Origin: Chloroflexota bacterium
GTDB taxonomy: Bacteria; Chloroflexota; Anaerolineae; Anaerolineales; Villigracilaceae
Length of the DNA: 11,940 nt
NCBI GenBank assembly: GCA_021796155.1
Contig: JAJYOO010000039.1
Location: 1 to 11,940, forward strand
Direction: 5' to 3'
The notes under the pieces were generated by a model. It was given only the letters and a program-made list of their open reading frames with translations. It made no database searches and had not been told where the DNA came from. The position numbers and the translations under genes were made by a program. Positions 1 through 5,279 of the stretch are shown piece after piece. Positions within the stretch are counted from its first letter, which is position 1. Each line of letters opens with the position of its first letter.

Positions 1-103
1 GGCTCGAAGGTCTTATCAGACCCGACAGGTTCGCCCTAACTCGGACAAGCCGAAAGAGTTTTAACGGGAAGCCCGCAACCCTCTATGAGGGCAGGCAATT
101 CTT

Positions 104-142
104 GCACACGTGTGCCTGCGCTCCTTCGTCGCAGTGCAGGCA
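104..142. repeat. Palindromes inside the 5' repeat element
   Basis: GCACACGTGTGC at 104-115 is a perfect 12-nt palindrome. It overlaps a stem-loop with arms TGCCTGC (113-119) and GCAGGCA (136-142). This block separates repeat units B and C and is absent from the second half of the duplicated region, so it was probably inserted, or lost, after the duplication. Confidence 0.6.
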
Positions 143-196
143 AAAAAACAAGGATTTAACTTCTAAGTTCCTAACTCGGACAAGCCGAAAAAGTTT

Positions 197-268
197 TACC
201 GCGAAGCTCGCAAAGGGCACGAAGATTCTTAAATGGTTTTCTTAGCGATCTTTGCGTGCTTAGCGGTT
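197..268. repeat. Long imperfect hairpin
   Basis: The 28-nt arms at 197-224 and 241-268 are imperfect reverse complements around a 16-nt A/T-rich loop. The sequence has the style of dispersed intergenic repeats built from GCAAAG/CTTTGC words. It sits between units A' and B' of the duplicated block, overlapping the end of A'. No T-tract follows it, so it is not called as a terminator. Confidence 0.55.
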
Positions 269-1101
269 CAACCCTCTACGAGGGCAGGCAATTCTTGCAC
301 AAAAACAAGGATTTAACTTCTAAGTTCCTAAGTTCCTAACGGGCACACGTCCAAAGAATCTTGATTAATCGAGTACAGCGCTTTTCGGAGAAGTCCGCCC
401 GACTCGCGCTAAAGTAAAACCTGTCAGGTCTGATAAGACCTTCGAGCCTGTAAACTCGGAGATCTTCGTTTACAATGAGCATTATGAAAATACTTACCGT
501 TGATATCGGCACCGGCACGCAGGATATTTTTCTATTCGACTCAAATCTGGATATCGAGAACGGCTTCAAACTCGTCCTGCCTTCGCCTACCATGATGGTC
601 CATCGCCGTCTCAAACAGGCGCTTTCCTCTGCAAGGACTTCGCACTTACGGACCCCGATCCTGCTGGCAGGCCATCAAATGGGAGGCGGCCCCTCAGCCT
701 GGGCCATCGAAGAATGCGCCCGCGCAGGAATCCCGGTCTACATGACGCCCGATGCAGCGAGGACACTCAATGATGAGCTGGATAAAGTGGAGGCGTTGGG
801 GATTAAGATTGTTTCGGAGGACAAAGCCAATGGTCTATCGTCGGCTGTCCATCGTCTTGAATTGAAAGATTTTGATTTTCAAATCATCTCCAAAACCTTC
901 TTCGATTATGGCGTCTCGCTCAAAGATTTGGATGCAATCGCAGTGGCTGTGTTTGACCACGGCAATGCGCCCGCAGGAGTTTCAGACAGGCAATTTCGTT
1001 TTGATTATCTCGATGAAAGAATTCGCGCAAAGAATTCACTTTCTGCTTTTGCTTACCGATCAAACAATATCCCCAAAGTTATGACTCGCCTGTAATCTGT
1101 G

Positions 1102-1132
1102 GCGGACTCGGTAGACGAGTTGCCTTGTCCGC
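1102..1132. repeat. Intragenic nested hairpin just after the premature stop
   Basis: The outer arms GCGGAC (1102-1107) and GTCCGC (1127-1132) enclose a second stem, ACTCG (1106-1110) with CGAGT (1116-1120). It starts seven bases after the TAA that breaks the DUF1786 gene and encodes the variable segment before the conserved MDTAP motif. It may be another small palindromic repeat tolerated in a surface loop; this is inference. Confidence 0.4.
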
Positions 1133-1473
1133 TGGCGGTGATGGATACTGCACCTGCCGCAGTATTGGGCGCAAACTTTGATCCAGTGGTTGCGAAGCGT
1201 GAACGGAAGATCATTGTCAACGTGGGGAATTTTCATACACTGGCGTTTCGGTTGGGTGAACGGAGAATTGAGGGAGTCTTCGAGCACCATACCGGTGAAA
1301 TTGATCTGATGAAACTCGAGTCGTTAATAAGCAGATTAGCCGATGGTTCACTGAAACATGAAGATGTCTTTGATGACATGGGACATGGCGCGTTGATGTA
1401 TTCGCAGGAAAAGTTTGAGTTTGGGAAGGATGAATTTGATGTGGTGGTGACGGGGCCAAGACGGAGTTTGTTC

Positions 1474-1506
1474 AATCGTCAATCTGAAATCGAAAATCGT
1501 AAATCG
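1474..1506 (+). repeat. In-frame heptamer tandem repeat (AATCNNN) in the DUF1786 gene
   Basis: The word AATC recurs every 7 nt at 1474, 1481, 1488, 1495 and 1502. The stretch encodes NRQSEIENRKS between the conserved VTGPRR motif and LRPYFAVPFGD. Its 33-nt length keeps the frame open, so the repeat adds about 11 residues in what is probably a surface loop. Confidence 0.7.
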
Positions 1507-1668
1507 TTACGTCCCTACTTTGCAGTTCCATTCGGCGACATGATGATCGCGGGCTGTTTCGGGCTGCTAGCGGCTACGGCGGAGGTTATGCCTGATTTAG
1601 CGGAGGCAATTATCGGTTCGTTGCGAGGCGGGCGCGGGCGTGGAGTCGCTCCGTGGGATAACATGTAA

Positions 1669-1951
1669 ACGGTCATGAACATATCGATGGTTGAGTAGCC
1701 CCGAATGCTCTTTGAGAGGCGCATCGACAAGATGATCGGCTGCACGATGCACGCAAAGACCACCCGCATACCGAGACGGAGAGGCTGCTGGCGAGCATAC
1801 CCGAATGGAATACACCTGCCTCCGCCTGTTGGGGAAATTTGGTTTTGAAAAGTGGGGGTTATTGGCAAAAGGCGCTGATTTTTCCAGATGCCTGTGCGGA
1901 CATCTGAATTATGGACAGAAAGCAGTTATAACGCTGAAGCGTGCTTGTCTG
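1669..1951. other. Intergenic stretch with a start-less open frame (possible gene remnant)
   Basis: This gap lies between the converging DUF1786 and DUF4203-like genes. On the plus strand a 63-codon frame is open from 1716 to the TGA at 1905-1907, without a usable start. Its composition looks protein-like (it includes ERLLASIPEWNTPAS and SGGYWQKALIFP), so it may be the tail of a lost gene. I do not recognise the family. A short dyad, ACGCT/AGCGT at 1931-1942, lies near the 3' end of the minus-strand gene; it has no T-run and resembles a decayed REP core. Confidence 0.3.
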
Positions 1952-2476
1952 TCAGCTAATCGCCCGCTTCCTGGAACCATAAAGCCGGTTCAGACCGGAT
2001 TGGAAGACCACTCCCGCTACGAACAAGAACAGCGCGGCAATCGTTTCCACCAGGCCCGCCAGTTTAAATCCTTCGACAATCAGGATCGTCCCCGCCAGCG
2101 ATGACAGGATGATCAGCGCCCACTCGAAGATGGCAAACATCAGGATAATCCCAATAATGCCGCCGATGAGGATAACCAGCCAATCCCAGCTTTTCACCTG
2201 TATCCCCAGATAGGACACCAGGCGGGAAGCGATAAAAGCTCCTGCAAGGAAACCAGCTGCGCCGATGACCAACCCCTGGAAGAAATATGCCAGCAGTGCG
2301 CCCAGCAAGCCGACCGCCAGGGCGATCAACAAAGCCATCCACTCCGGTTTGATATTCAGGTATCGGGATTCCAATTCAAAGCCGGCGTAGAAACCCGATG
2401 CGGCGACGAAGAACCAGAAGATCTTGCGCCCGAGGGTCAGCAAAAGAGCGCCGCCAACGATATTTACAATAGACAA
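1952..2476 (-). CDS. DUF4203/TMEM198-like multi-pass membrane protein
   Basis: The 174-residue protein is almost entirely hydrophobic, with about six to seven predicted membrane segments rich in Gly, Ala, Leu and Ile. Small-residue motifs such as VGLLGALLAYFFQG and GGIIGIILMFAIF are typical of DUF4203-like proteins; their function is unknown. The only charged stretches are short loops and the basic C-terminus GSRKRAIS. The start is TTG (2474-2476), preceded by GAGGAAG on the minus strand; no ATG is available nearby. It lies downstream of the 51-residue membrane protein at 2518-2673 in the same direction, with a 41-nt gap holding an 8-nt tandem repeat, so the two are probably co-transcribed. 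Family assignment is from hydropathy pattern and recall. Confidence 0.65.
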   Translation of the reverse strand: MSIVNIVGGALLLTLGRKIFWFFVAASGFYAGFELESRYLNIKPEWMALLIALAVGLLGALLAYFFQGLVIGAAGFLAGAFIASRLVSYLGIQVKSWDWLVILIGGIIGIILMFAIFEWALIILSSLAGTILIVEGFKLAGLVETIAALFLFVAGVVFQSGLNRLYGSRKRAIS

Positions 2477-2488
2477 TGGATCTTCCTC

Positions 2489-2512
2489 GATTCAGAGATT
2501 CAGAGATTCAGA
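2489..2512. repeat. Tandem octamer repeat GATTCAGA x3
   Basis: Three perfect copies of GATTCAGA lie at 2489-2496, 2497-2504 and 2505-2512, in the short gap between the two minus-strand membrane-protein genes and just upstream of the ribosome site of the DUF4203-like gene. It is a slippage-prone microsatellite whose length would change the spacing between the two genes. Confidence 0.8.
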
Positions 2513-2517
2513 ATCTT

Positions 2518-2673
2518 TTAGCGTTCGAGCAGGATCAGCGCGCCTGCGGCGATGGCTAGGACCGCCATGAGTATCTCCAATCCTGAAAAACTCAAACGGA
2601 GCAATGGGATCAGCCCTGTCATGATCAGCCAAATACCGAGCAAAAGGAAGCCGAGTCTCTTGGTCAATTTCAT
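2518..2673 (-). CDS. Small two-helix membrane protein (51 aa)
   Basis: Reading the minus strand from ATG at 2673-2671 gives a 51-residue protein ending at TAA (2520-2518). It begins MKLTKRLGFLLLGIWLIMTG, a basic N-terminus followed by a first hydrophobic helix. A short loop (RLSFSGLE) leads to a second helix, ILMAVLAIAAGALILL, and the protein ends ER. A good ribosome site (GGAG, 2684-2681 on the minus strand) lies about 8 nt before the start. The two-helix layout with LLxGIWLI and AxAAGxLILL is a pattern I associate with small unannotated membrane proteins of Anaerolineae. It probably forms an operon with the downstream DUF4203-like gene. No function can be stated. Confidence 0.7.
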   Translation of the reverse strand: MKLTKRLGFLLLGIWLIMTGLIPLLRLSFSGLEILMAVLAIAAGALILLER

Positions 2674-2687
2674 ATCTGCACTCCTTT

Positions 2688-2716
2688 ATTACATATTTAC
2701 GTGTCTTTTCAATCAA
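2688..2716 (-). promoter_or_regulatory. Candidate promoter for the minus-strand membrane-protein pair
   Basis: On the minus strand TTGATT (2716-2711) and TGTAAT (2693-2688) are separated by 17 nt, a sigma70-like layout upstream of the 51-residue gene. The predicted start point would lie very close to the GGAG ribosome site, which weakens the call; an A/T-rich hexamer slightly upstream could serve as the -10 instead. Confidence 0.3.
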
Positions 2717-2725
2717 GCAGGAAGT

Positions 2726-2773
2726 GGGGTGTTTTAGGCGGGCTTCGCCTGCCCAAAACACCCCCTTCTTTTT
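2726..2773 (+). terminator. Strong rho-independent terminator-like hairpin, plus strand
   Basis: The arms GGGGTGTTTT (2726-2735) and AAAACACCCC (2755-2764) are perfect and are extended inward by GGCGGGC/GCCTGCC with one G-U pair around a TTC loop. A T-rich run (2766-2773) follows on the plus strand. No plus-strand gene ends just upstream, since the neighbours to the left run the other way. It may therefore be the leftover terminator of a lost gene, an insulator before the glmS fragment, or a dispersed hairpin repeat. The rest of the 2674-2946 gap shows nothing else I can call. Confidence 0.55.
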
Positions 2774-2946
2774 GATATGATACTTTATTACGCATATTTA
2801 TTTTACTCGCATGGCTGTCCGATGATGTTAAGAAGAGGATGAGAAAATTCCGATGGTCAGTCAACGGTGCAGTAGCAGAAGAGCACAGCCGCAACTTCTT
2901 AACTTGACAGCCGTGCCATACTGTTGGCGCCAAAGGAGATAAGACG

Positions 2947-3246
2947 ATGAGCGAAACAAAAGCCATTCCCCTCATCTTTGTCGCAGGGCCGAACGACGTA
3001 CCGCTCATCATCAGCGGGATCAACGAAGTCAAAGTGGGCGGCGCGCGGACGATTGTCATCGCGGAGGATGATCCGCGTTTGCGAGCTAACGCTGACGATG
3101 TGATCGCGCTCCCGAAATCGGACGCGAATATCAGCGCACTGCTCGGCGTTCTGCCATTGCAAATGTTGTCATATCACATGAGCGTGATGCGCGGGTTCGA
3201 TCCTGATTTCCCGAGGAACTTGTCCAAGACACTGACGGTGGATTAA
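2947..3246 (+). CDS. glmS: Stand-alone C-terminal fragment of GlmS (glmS piece 1)
   Basis: The 99-residue product matches only the end of glucosamine-fructose-6-phosphate aminotransferase, the last part of its second SIS (sugar isomerase) domain. Visible landmarks are INEVKVGGARTIVIAE, LPLQMLSYHMSVMRG and the terminal PRNLSKTLTVD, equivalent to PRNLAKSVTVE of the E. coli enzyme, including the catalytic-loop lysine. The N-terminal glutaminase domain and the rest of the isomerase are absent (full GlmS is about 600 residues), so it cannot make glucosamine-6-phosphate alone. It nevertheless has an intact frame, an ATG and a good ribosome site (AAGGAG, 2933-2938). It is either a captured 3' end of glmS, as left by insertions at that locus, or a small expressed derivative. 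Related but shorter pieces lie at 4478-4672 and 7087-7118. Confidence 0.8.
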   Translation: MSETKAIPLIFVAGPNDVPLIISGINEVKVGGARTIVIAEDDPRLRANADDVIALPKSDANISALLGVLPLQMLSYHMSVMRGFDPDFPRNLSKTLTVD

Positions 3247-3278
3247 TCAATCTACGTTATAGACCTGTTCAAAAGTTG

Positions 3279-3307
3279 TTGTAAAATATTAAGATTCGTG
3301 CGATAAT
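3279..3307 (+). promoter_or_regulatory. Candidate promoter for the SUMF1-domain gene
   Basis: TTGTAA (3279-3284) and GATAAT (3302-3307) are spaced 17 nt apart in an A/T-rich stretch about 110 nt before the ATG at 3416. The -10 box is good and the -35 box mediocre. Confidence 0.35.
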
Positions 3308-3415
3308 CAAGAAAATCGAGACGTTAGCGGGCGTATTAATTTAGTGGCGTGTGAGGGCAATCACGGAAAATCCAAAAAGCAGAATAAAAAATTGATACAA
3401 AAAGGAGAAGCAGCT

Positions 3416-4471
3416 ATGCAATTCCGGATTCGCAAACGGACTCTTCTTATTTCATTGGCCACTATATTCCTGTTCGCCTGTTCTGCCATTGTAGGACTAT
3501 TGATCGGCAATGCCGGAAAGCAAACAGAACCTAGCCCAACAGAGGTTGCCTCTACACAGACACCCACCTTAGAAACTTCCCCAACAGAAATACCAGCGGG
3601 AACCATTTCCACCAACTTAGTGGATGGCCTATCTGTGGTATATATACCGCAAGGTTCCTTCACCATGGGTTCAAATACAAATTACAACCTACGCAAGGGG
3701 TTTTGTCTCACGCCTCAACATAAAGTCACTCTTGATGCATATTGGATGGACCAGACTGAAGTAACGGTTGCCGCCTTTCGCAAGTTTGTACAGGATACCA
3801 GTTACACCACAGATGCGGAAAAAAACGGTAACGCAGGTTAGATCTGGAGCTATAAAATAAACAATTGGGAAAAAATTGATTCCCCGGATAGTGGTCCAAA
3901 TTGGAAAAGACCCTTGGGCGGGAAGAAAAACCCGACTGGTCTTGAAGATCACCCTGTTACACAGGTGTCCTGGTATGATGCAACTGCATACTGCAAATGG
4001 ACTGGCGGCCGACTGCCCACCGAAGCAGAATGGGAACGCGCTGCCCGTGGTGATAAGGGTGCCCGTATCTATCCTTGGGGCGGTGACGAGGTGAATGATA
4101 AGCTGTTAAATTTTGGAGAAAAAAGCTTTAAATGTCGATTCTGTGATTTTCACTTCAACGATGGATATCAATATACTGCCCCGGTTGGCTCTTTTCCGGA
4201 AGGTGCAAGCCCATTCGGGATATTGGATATGGCCGGAAACGTTTTCGAGTGGGTACAAGATTCATATGATGGGAATAGTTGTTACCCAAGCGGATCAGTA
4301 ACCAACCCGGTATCTCCCGAAGGAGGCGATGAACGGATTATGCGCGGCGGATCGTATGCAGATTATGATGGCCTATATTGGAAATTGCGAGTGGACAACC
4401 GCTGGTCAAGACTTCCGGGCTCATCATTTGCAGATGTAGGCATCCGCTACGTTTACGATACCCAACCATAG
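3416..4471 (+). pseudogene. SUMF1/FGE-sulfatase-domain lipoprotein, in-frame TAG at codon 142
   Basis: The start at 3416 is set by a strong ribosome site (AAGGAG, 3402-3407). The basic N-terminus and hydrophobic core end in LFAC (Cys22), a possible lipobox; a second hydrophobic stretch allows an uncleaved anchor instead. A Pro/Thr/Ser/Glu-rich linker (about residues 35-65) follows, then a SUMF1 (formylglycine-generating-enzyme-like) domain: [76 protein letters not shown] and MRGGSY. TAG at 3839-3841 interrupts it, and the same frame continues with [12 protein letters not shown] to the stop at 4469-4471. The cysteines expected near the C-terminus of a true formylglycine-generating enzyme are absent (LRVDNRW and VGIRYVY instead), so even the repaired protein is probably a non-catalytic or divergent member. 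Alternatively the N-terminal 141 residues are secreted alone. Confidence 0.75.
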
Positions 4472-4477
4472 TGCAGA

Positions 4478-4672
4478 ATCAACGAAGTCAAAGTGCGCGG
4501 CGCACGCACAATCACCATCGCCGAAGAGGATGCCCGCCTGCGCGCCAACGGTGACGACTTGGCCGTCATTCCCAAATCGGACCTTCGGCAGATCAGCGCA
4601 CTGCTCTCGGTCCTGCCGTTGCAGTTGCTCTCGTATCACATGAGCGTGATGAGACTGACGATGGATTTGTAG
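4478..4672 (+). pseudogene. glmS: glmS 3' fragment with internal deletion (glmS piece 2)
   Basis: Starting six bases after the stop of the SUMF1-domain gene, the sequence reads INEVKVRGARTITIAEEDAR through LPLQLLSYHMSVMR, parallel to 3019-3182 of piece 1. It differs at many third positions and has one extra codon. After MSVMR about 40 nt are missing, the part encoding GFDPDFPRNLSK. The frame then closes with a remnant of the terminal TLTVD segment and a TAG that belongs to the adjacent REP palindrome. It has no start codon of its own at the homology boundary and lacks the extreme C-terminal loop, so it is a remnant. Confidence 0.8.
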
Positions 4673-4695
4673 GTCACGCTTGAAGCGTGACCTAC
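4669..4695. repeat. REP palindrome, copy 1
   Basis: This is a perfect 13-nt stem, GTAGGTCACGCTT (4669-4681) with AAGCGTGACCTAC (4683-4695), around a single G. Its outer bases provide the TAG of glmS piece 2 on the plus strand and the TAG ending the transposase on the minus strand. Related copies occur at 5223-5241 and 11767-11793. Confidence 0.9.
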
Positions 4696-5218
4696 TCGCC
4701 CCAATCTACATCGCTGGGTTTTTCCCAATCAAACGCGGGCGGATACAACCCGCGTTCTTCCCATTCAAAATAACTGCTGTCTTTCCAATCGCGAGGATCG
4801 CCCGCCAATCCATGTTTGACAGGGTTGAAATGAATATAGTGCAGATGATTTTCCAGATCGTGGTCGTCTCGAATGACATGATCCCAAAACCGTTTCTGCC
4901 AGAACTTCATGGATTGGGACGGCAAAAGCCCAATCATTTTTTATACTCTTTCGTAAAGTTGGGCTTGAGCGAGTGCATGATGTCACTGAAATTGCTCTCC
5001 CCCGTTGGTTGAATTATCACGTGGAAATGGTCGGGCAAAATAACATATCCCAACATAGTAAAAGGATGGAGTACTTTTACGTTATCAAGTATTTCGCGAA
5101 GAAGTGACACCACTTTTTCATCACGAAAAACAGGCTCACGATATTGCACTACCTGAGTGATAAAAACCGCCCCACCAGGAATATAATAACGACGAAAGTT
5201 CATTTCATAATTATACAT
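4692..5218 (-). pseudogene. REP-associated tyrosine transposase (RAYT, Y1_Tnp), frameshifted at an A6 tract
   Basis: The protein belongs to the IS200-like single-strand transposase superfamily. The first reading frame contains the metal-binding HUH motif LPDHFHVII (His codons at about 5029 and 5023). The second contains QKRFWDHVIRD and the catalytic-tyrosine segment ENHLHYIHFNPVKHGL (Tyr codon 4838-4836). The frames meet at a run of six A on the minus strand (plus-strand T run 4937-4942), where the first frame ends in TGA and the second continues in the -1 frame with an ATGA overlap. One extra A would restore a single protein of about 175 residues. The cause may be a mutation, an assembly error, or slippage/reinitiation. 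ATG 5218 is chosen as the start because upstream codons are the REP palindrome; ATG 5203 is equally possible. The stop codon lies inside the flanking REP. Confidence 0.8.
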
Positions 5219-5222
5219 TGTA

Positions 5223-5241
5223 GTCACGCTTGAAGCGTGAC
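5223..5241. repeat. REP palindrome, copy 2 (shorter stem)
   Basis: The 9-nt arms GTCACGCTT (5223-5231) and AAGCGTGAC (5233-5241) surround one G. The outer GTAG/CTAC pairing found in the other two copies is degraded. It lies just upstream of the RAYT start codon and about 40 nt before pepF, so it could affect expression of either gene. Confidence 0.85.
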
Positions 5242-5279
5242 CCATAATACCCAAGTAAAACTACAAAAGGAAATTTCCC

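Larger units (their letters stand above)
36..331. repeat. Three interleaved direct-repeat pairs (A-B-C / A'-B'-C')
   Basis: Unit A is at 36-78 and 171-213 (43 nt, 4 mismatches). Unit B is at 76-108 and 269-301 (33 nt, 1 mismatch). Unit C is at 144-174 and 301-331 (31 nt, identical). The order A-B-C is the same in both halves, but the material between units differs: a palindromic block between B and C in the first half, a long hairpin between A' and B' in the second. This looks like an old tandem duplication followed by insertion of different small repeats. Unit A holds a CGG/CCG hairpin and unit B a CCCTC/GAGGG hairpin. Confidence 0.8.
1..448. mobile_element. Non-coding element bounded by 31-nt inverted repeats (MITE-like)
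   Basis: Positions 1-31 and 418-448 are reverse complements of each other with a single mismatch, and each contains a small GGTCT/AGACC hairpin. Between them there is no convincing gene, only nested direct repeats and hairpins, described separately. The arrangement fits a non-autonomous, transposon-derived element or a recombined cluster of intergenic repeats. The left arm starts exactly at the window edge, so the true boundary may lie further left. No target-site duplication can be assessed. The inverted repeat is seen directly; the mobile-element label is inference. Confidence 0.5.
475..1668 (+). pseudogene. DUF1786 family protein, interrupted by one in-frame TAA
   Basis: Both halves match what I recall of the DUF1786 family, proteins often labelled putative pyruvate formate-lyase activating enzyme, whose reaction is not established. 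The first half (codons 1-206) opens with KILTVDIGTGTQDI, a glycine-rich loop reminiscent of actin-like ATPase folds. The second half holds MDTAPAAVLGA, VNVGNFHTLAF, GVFEHHTG, VTGPRR and PFGDMM. The halves are in the same frame, separated only by TAA at 1093-1095 (codon 207). A CAA-to-TAA transition would explain it, and Gln fits the local sequence. Two products of 206 and 189 residues are possible, the second from GTG at 1099, but no ribosome site is evident there. The start could be ATG 475 or ATG 484; only a weak GGAG at 458-461 precedes them. The gene also carries a 33-nt repeat-derived insertion at 1474-1506. I read it as a recent pseudogene. Confidence 0.75.
4669..5241. mobile_element. 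REPtron: RAYT gene bracketed by REP palindromes
   Basis: A REP-associated tyrosine transposase gene on the minus strand is directly bracketed by two palindromes sharing the core GTCACGCTT/AAGCGTGAC. This is the classical layout of a RAYT with its cognate REP sequences. The element sits between glmS piece 2 and pepF. A further full-length copy of the same palindrome about 6.5 kb away (11767-11793) suggests that the transposase has dispersed this repeat in the genome. Confidence 0.75.

Noticed and set aside
36..331. Possible CRISPR-like array in the 5' repeat region
   Set aside because: The repeats are three different units, each present only twice at irregular spacing, with no cas genes nearby.
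1931..1942. Terminator for the minus-strand DUF4203-like gene
   Set aside because: The stem is only 5 bp with a 2-base loop and no T-run in the right orientation; it resembles a decayed REP core more than a terminator.
2904..2923. Promoter for glmS piece 1 (TTGACA with CATACT)
   Set aside because: The -35-like hexamer is good but the only -10-like word is 8 nt away, too close for a sigma70 promoter.
475..4471. Alternative genetic code (in-frame TAA and TAG recoded)
   Set aside because: Different stop codons are involved in the two broken genes, and TAA, TAG and TGA all end apparently normal genes here; simple nonsense changes or sequence errors explain it better.
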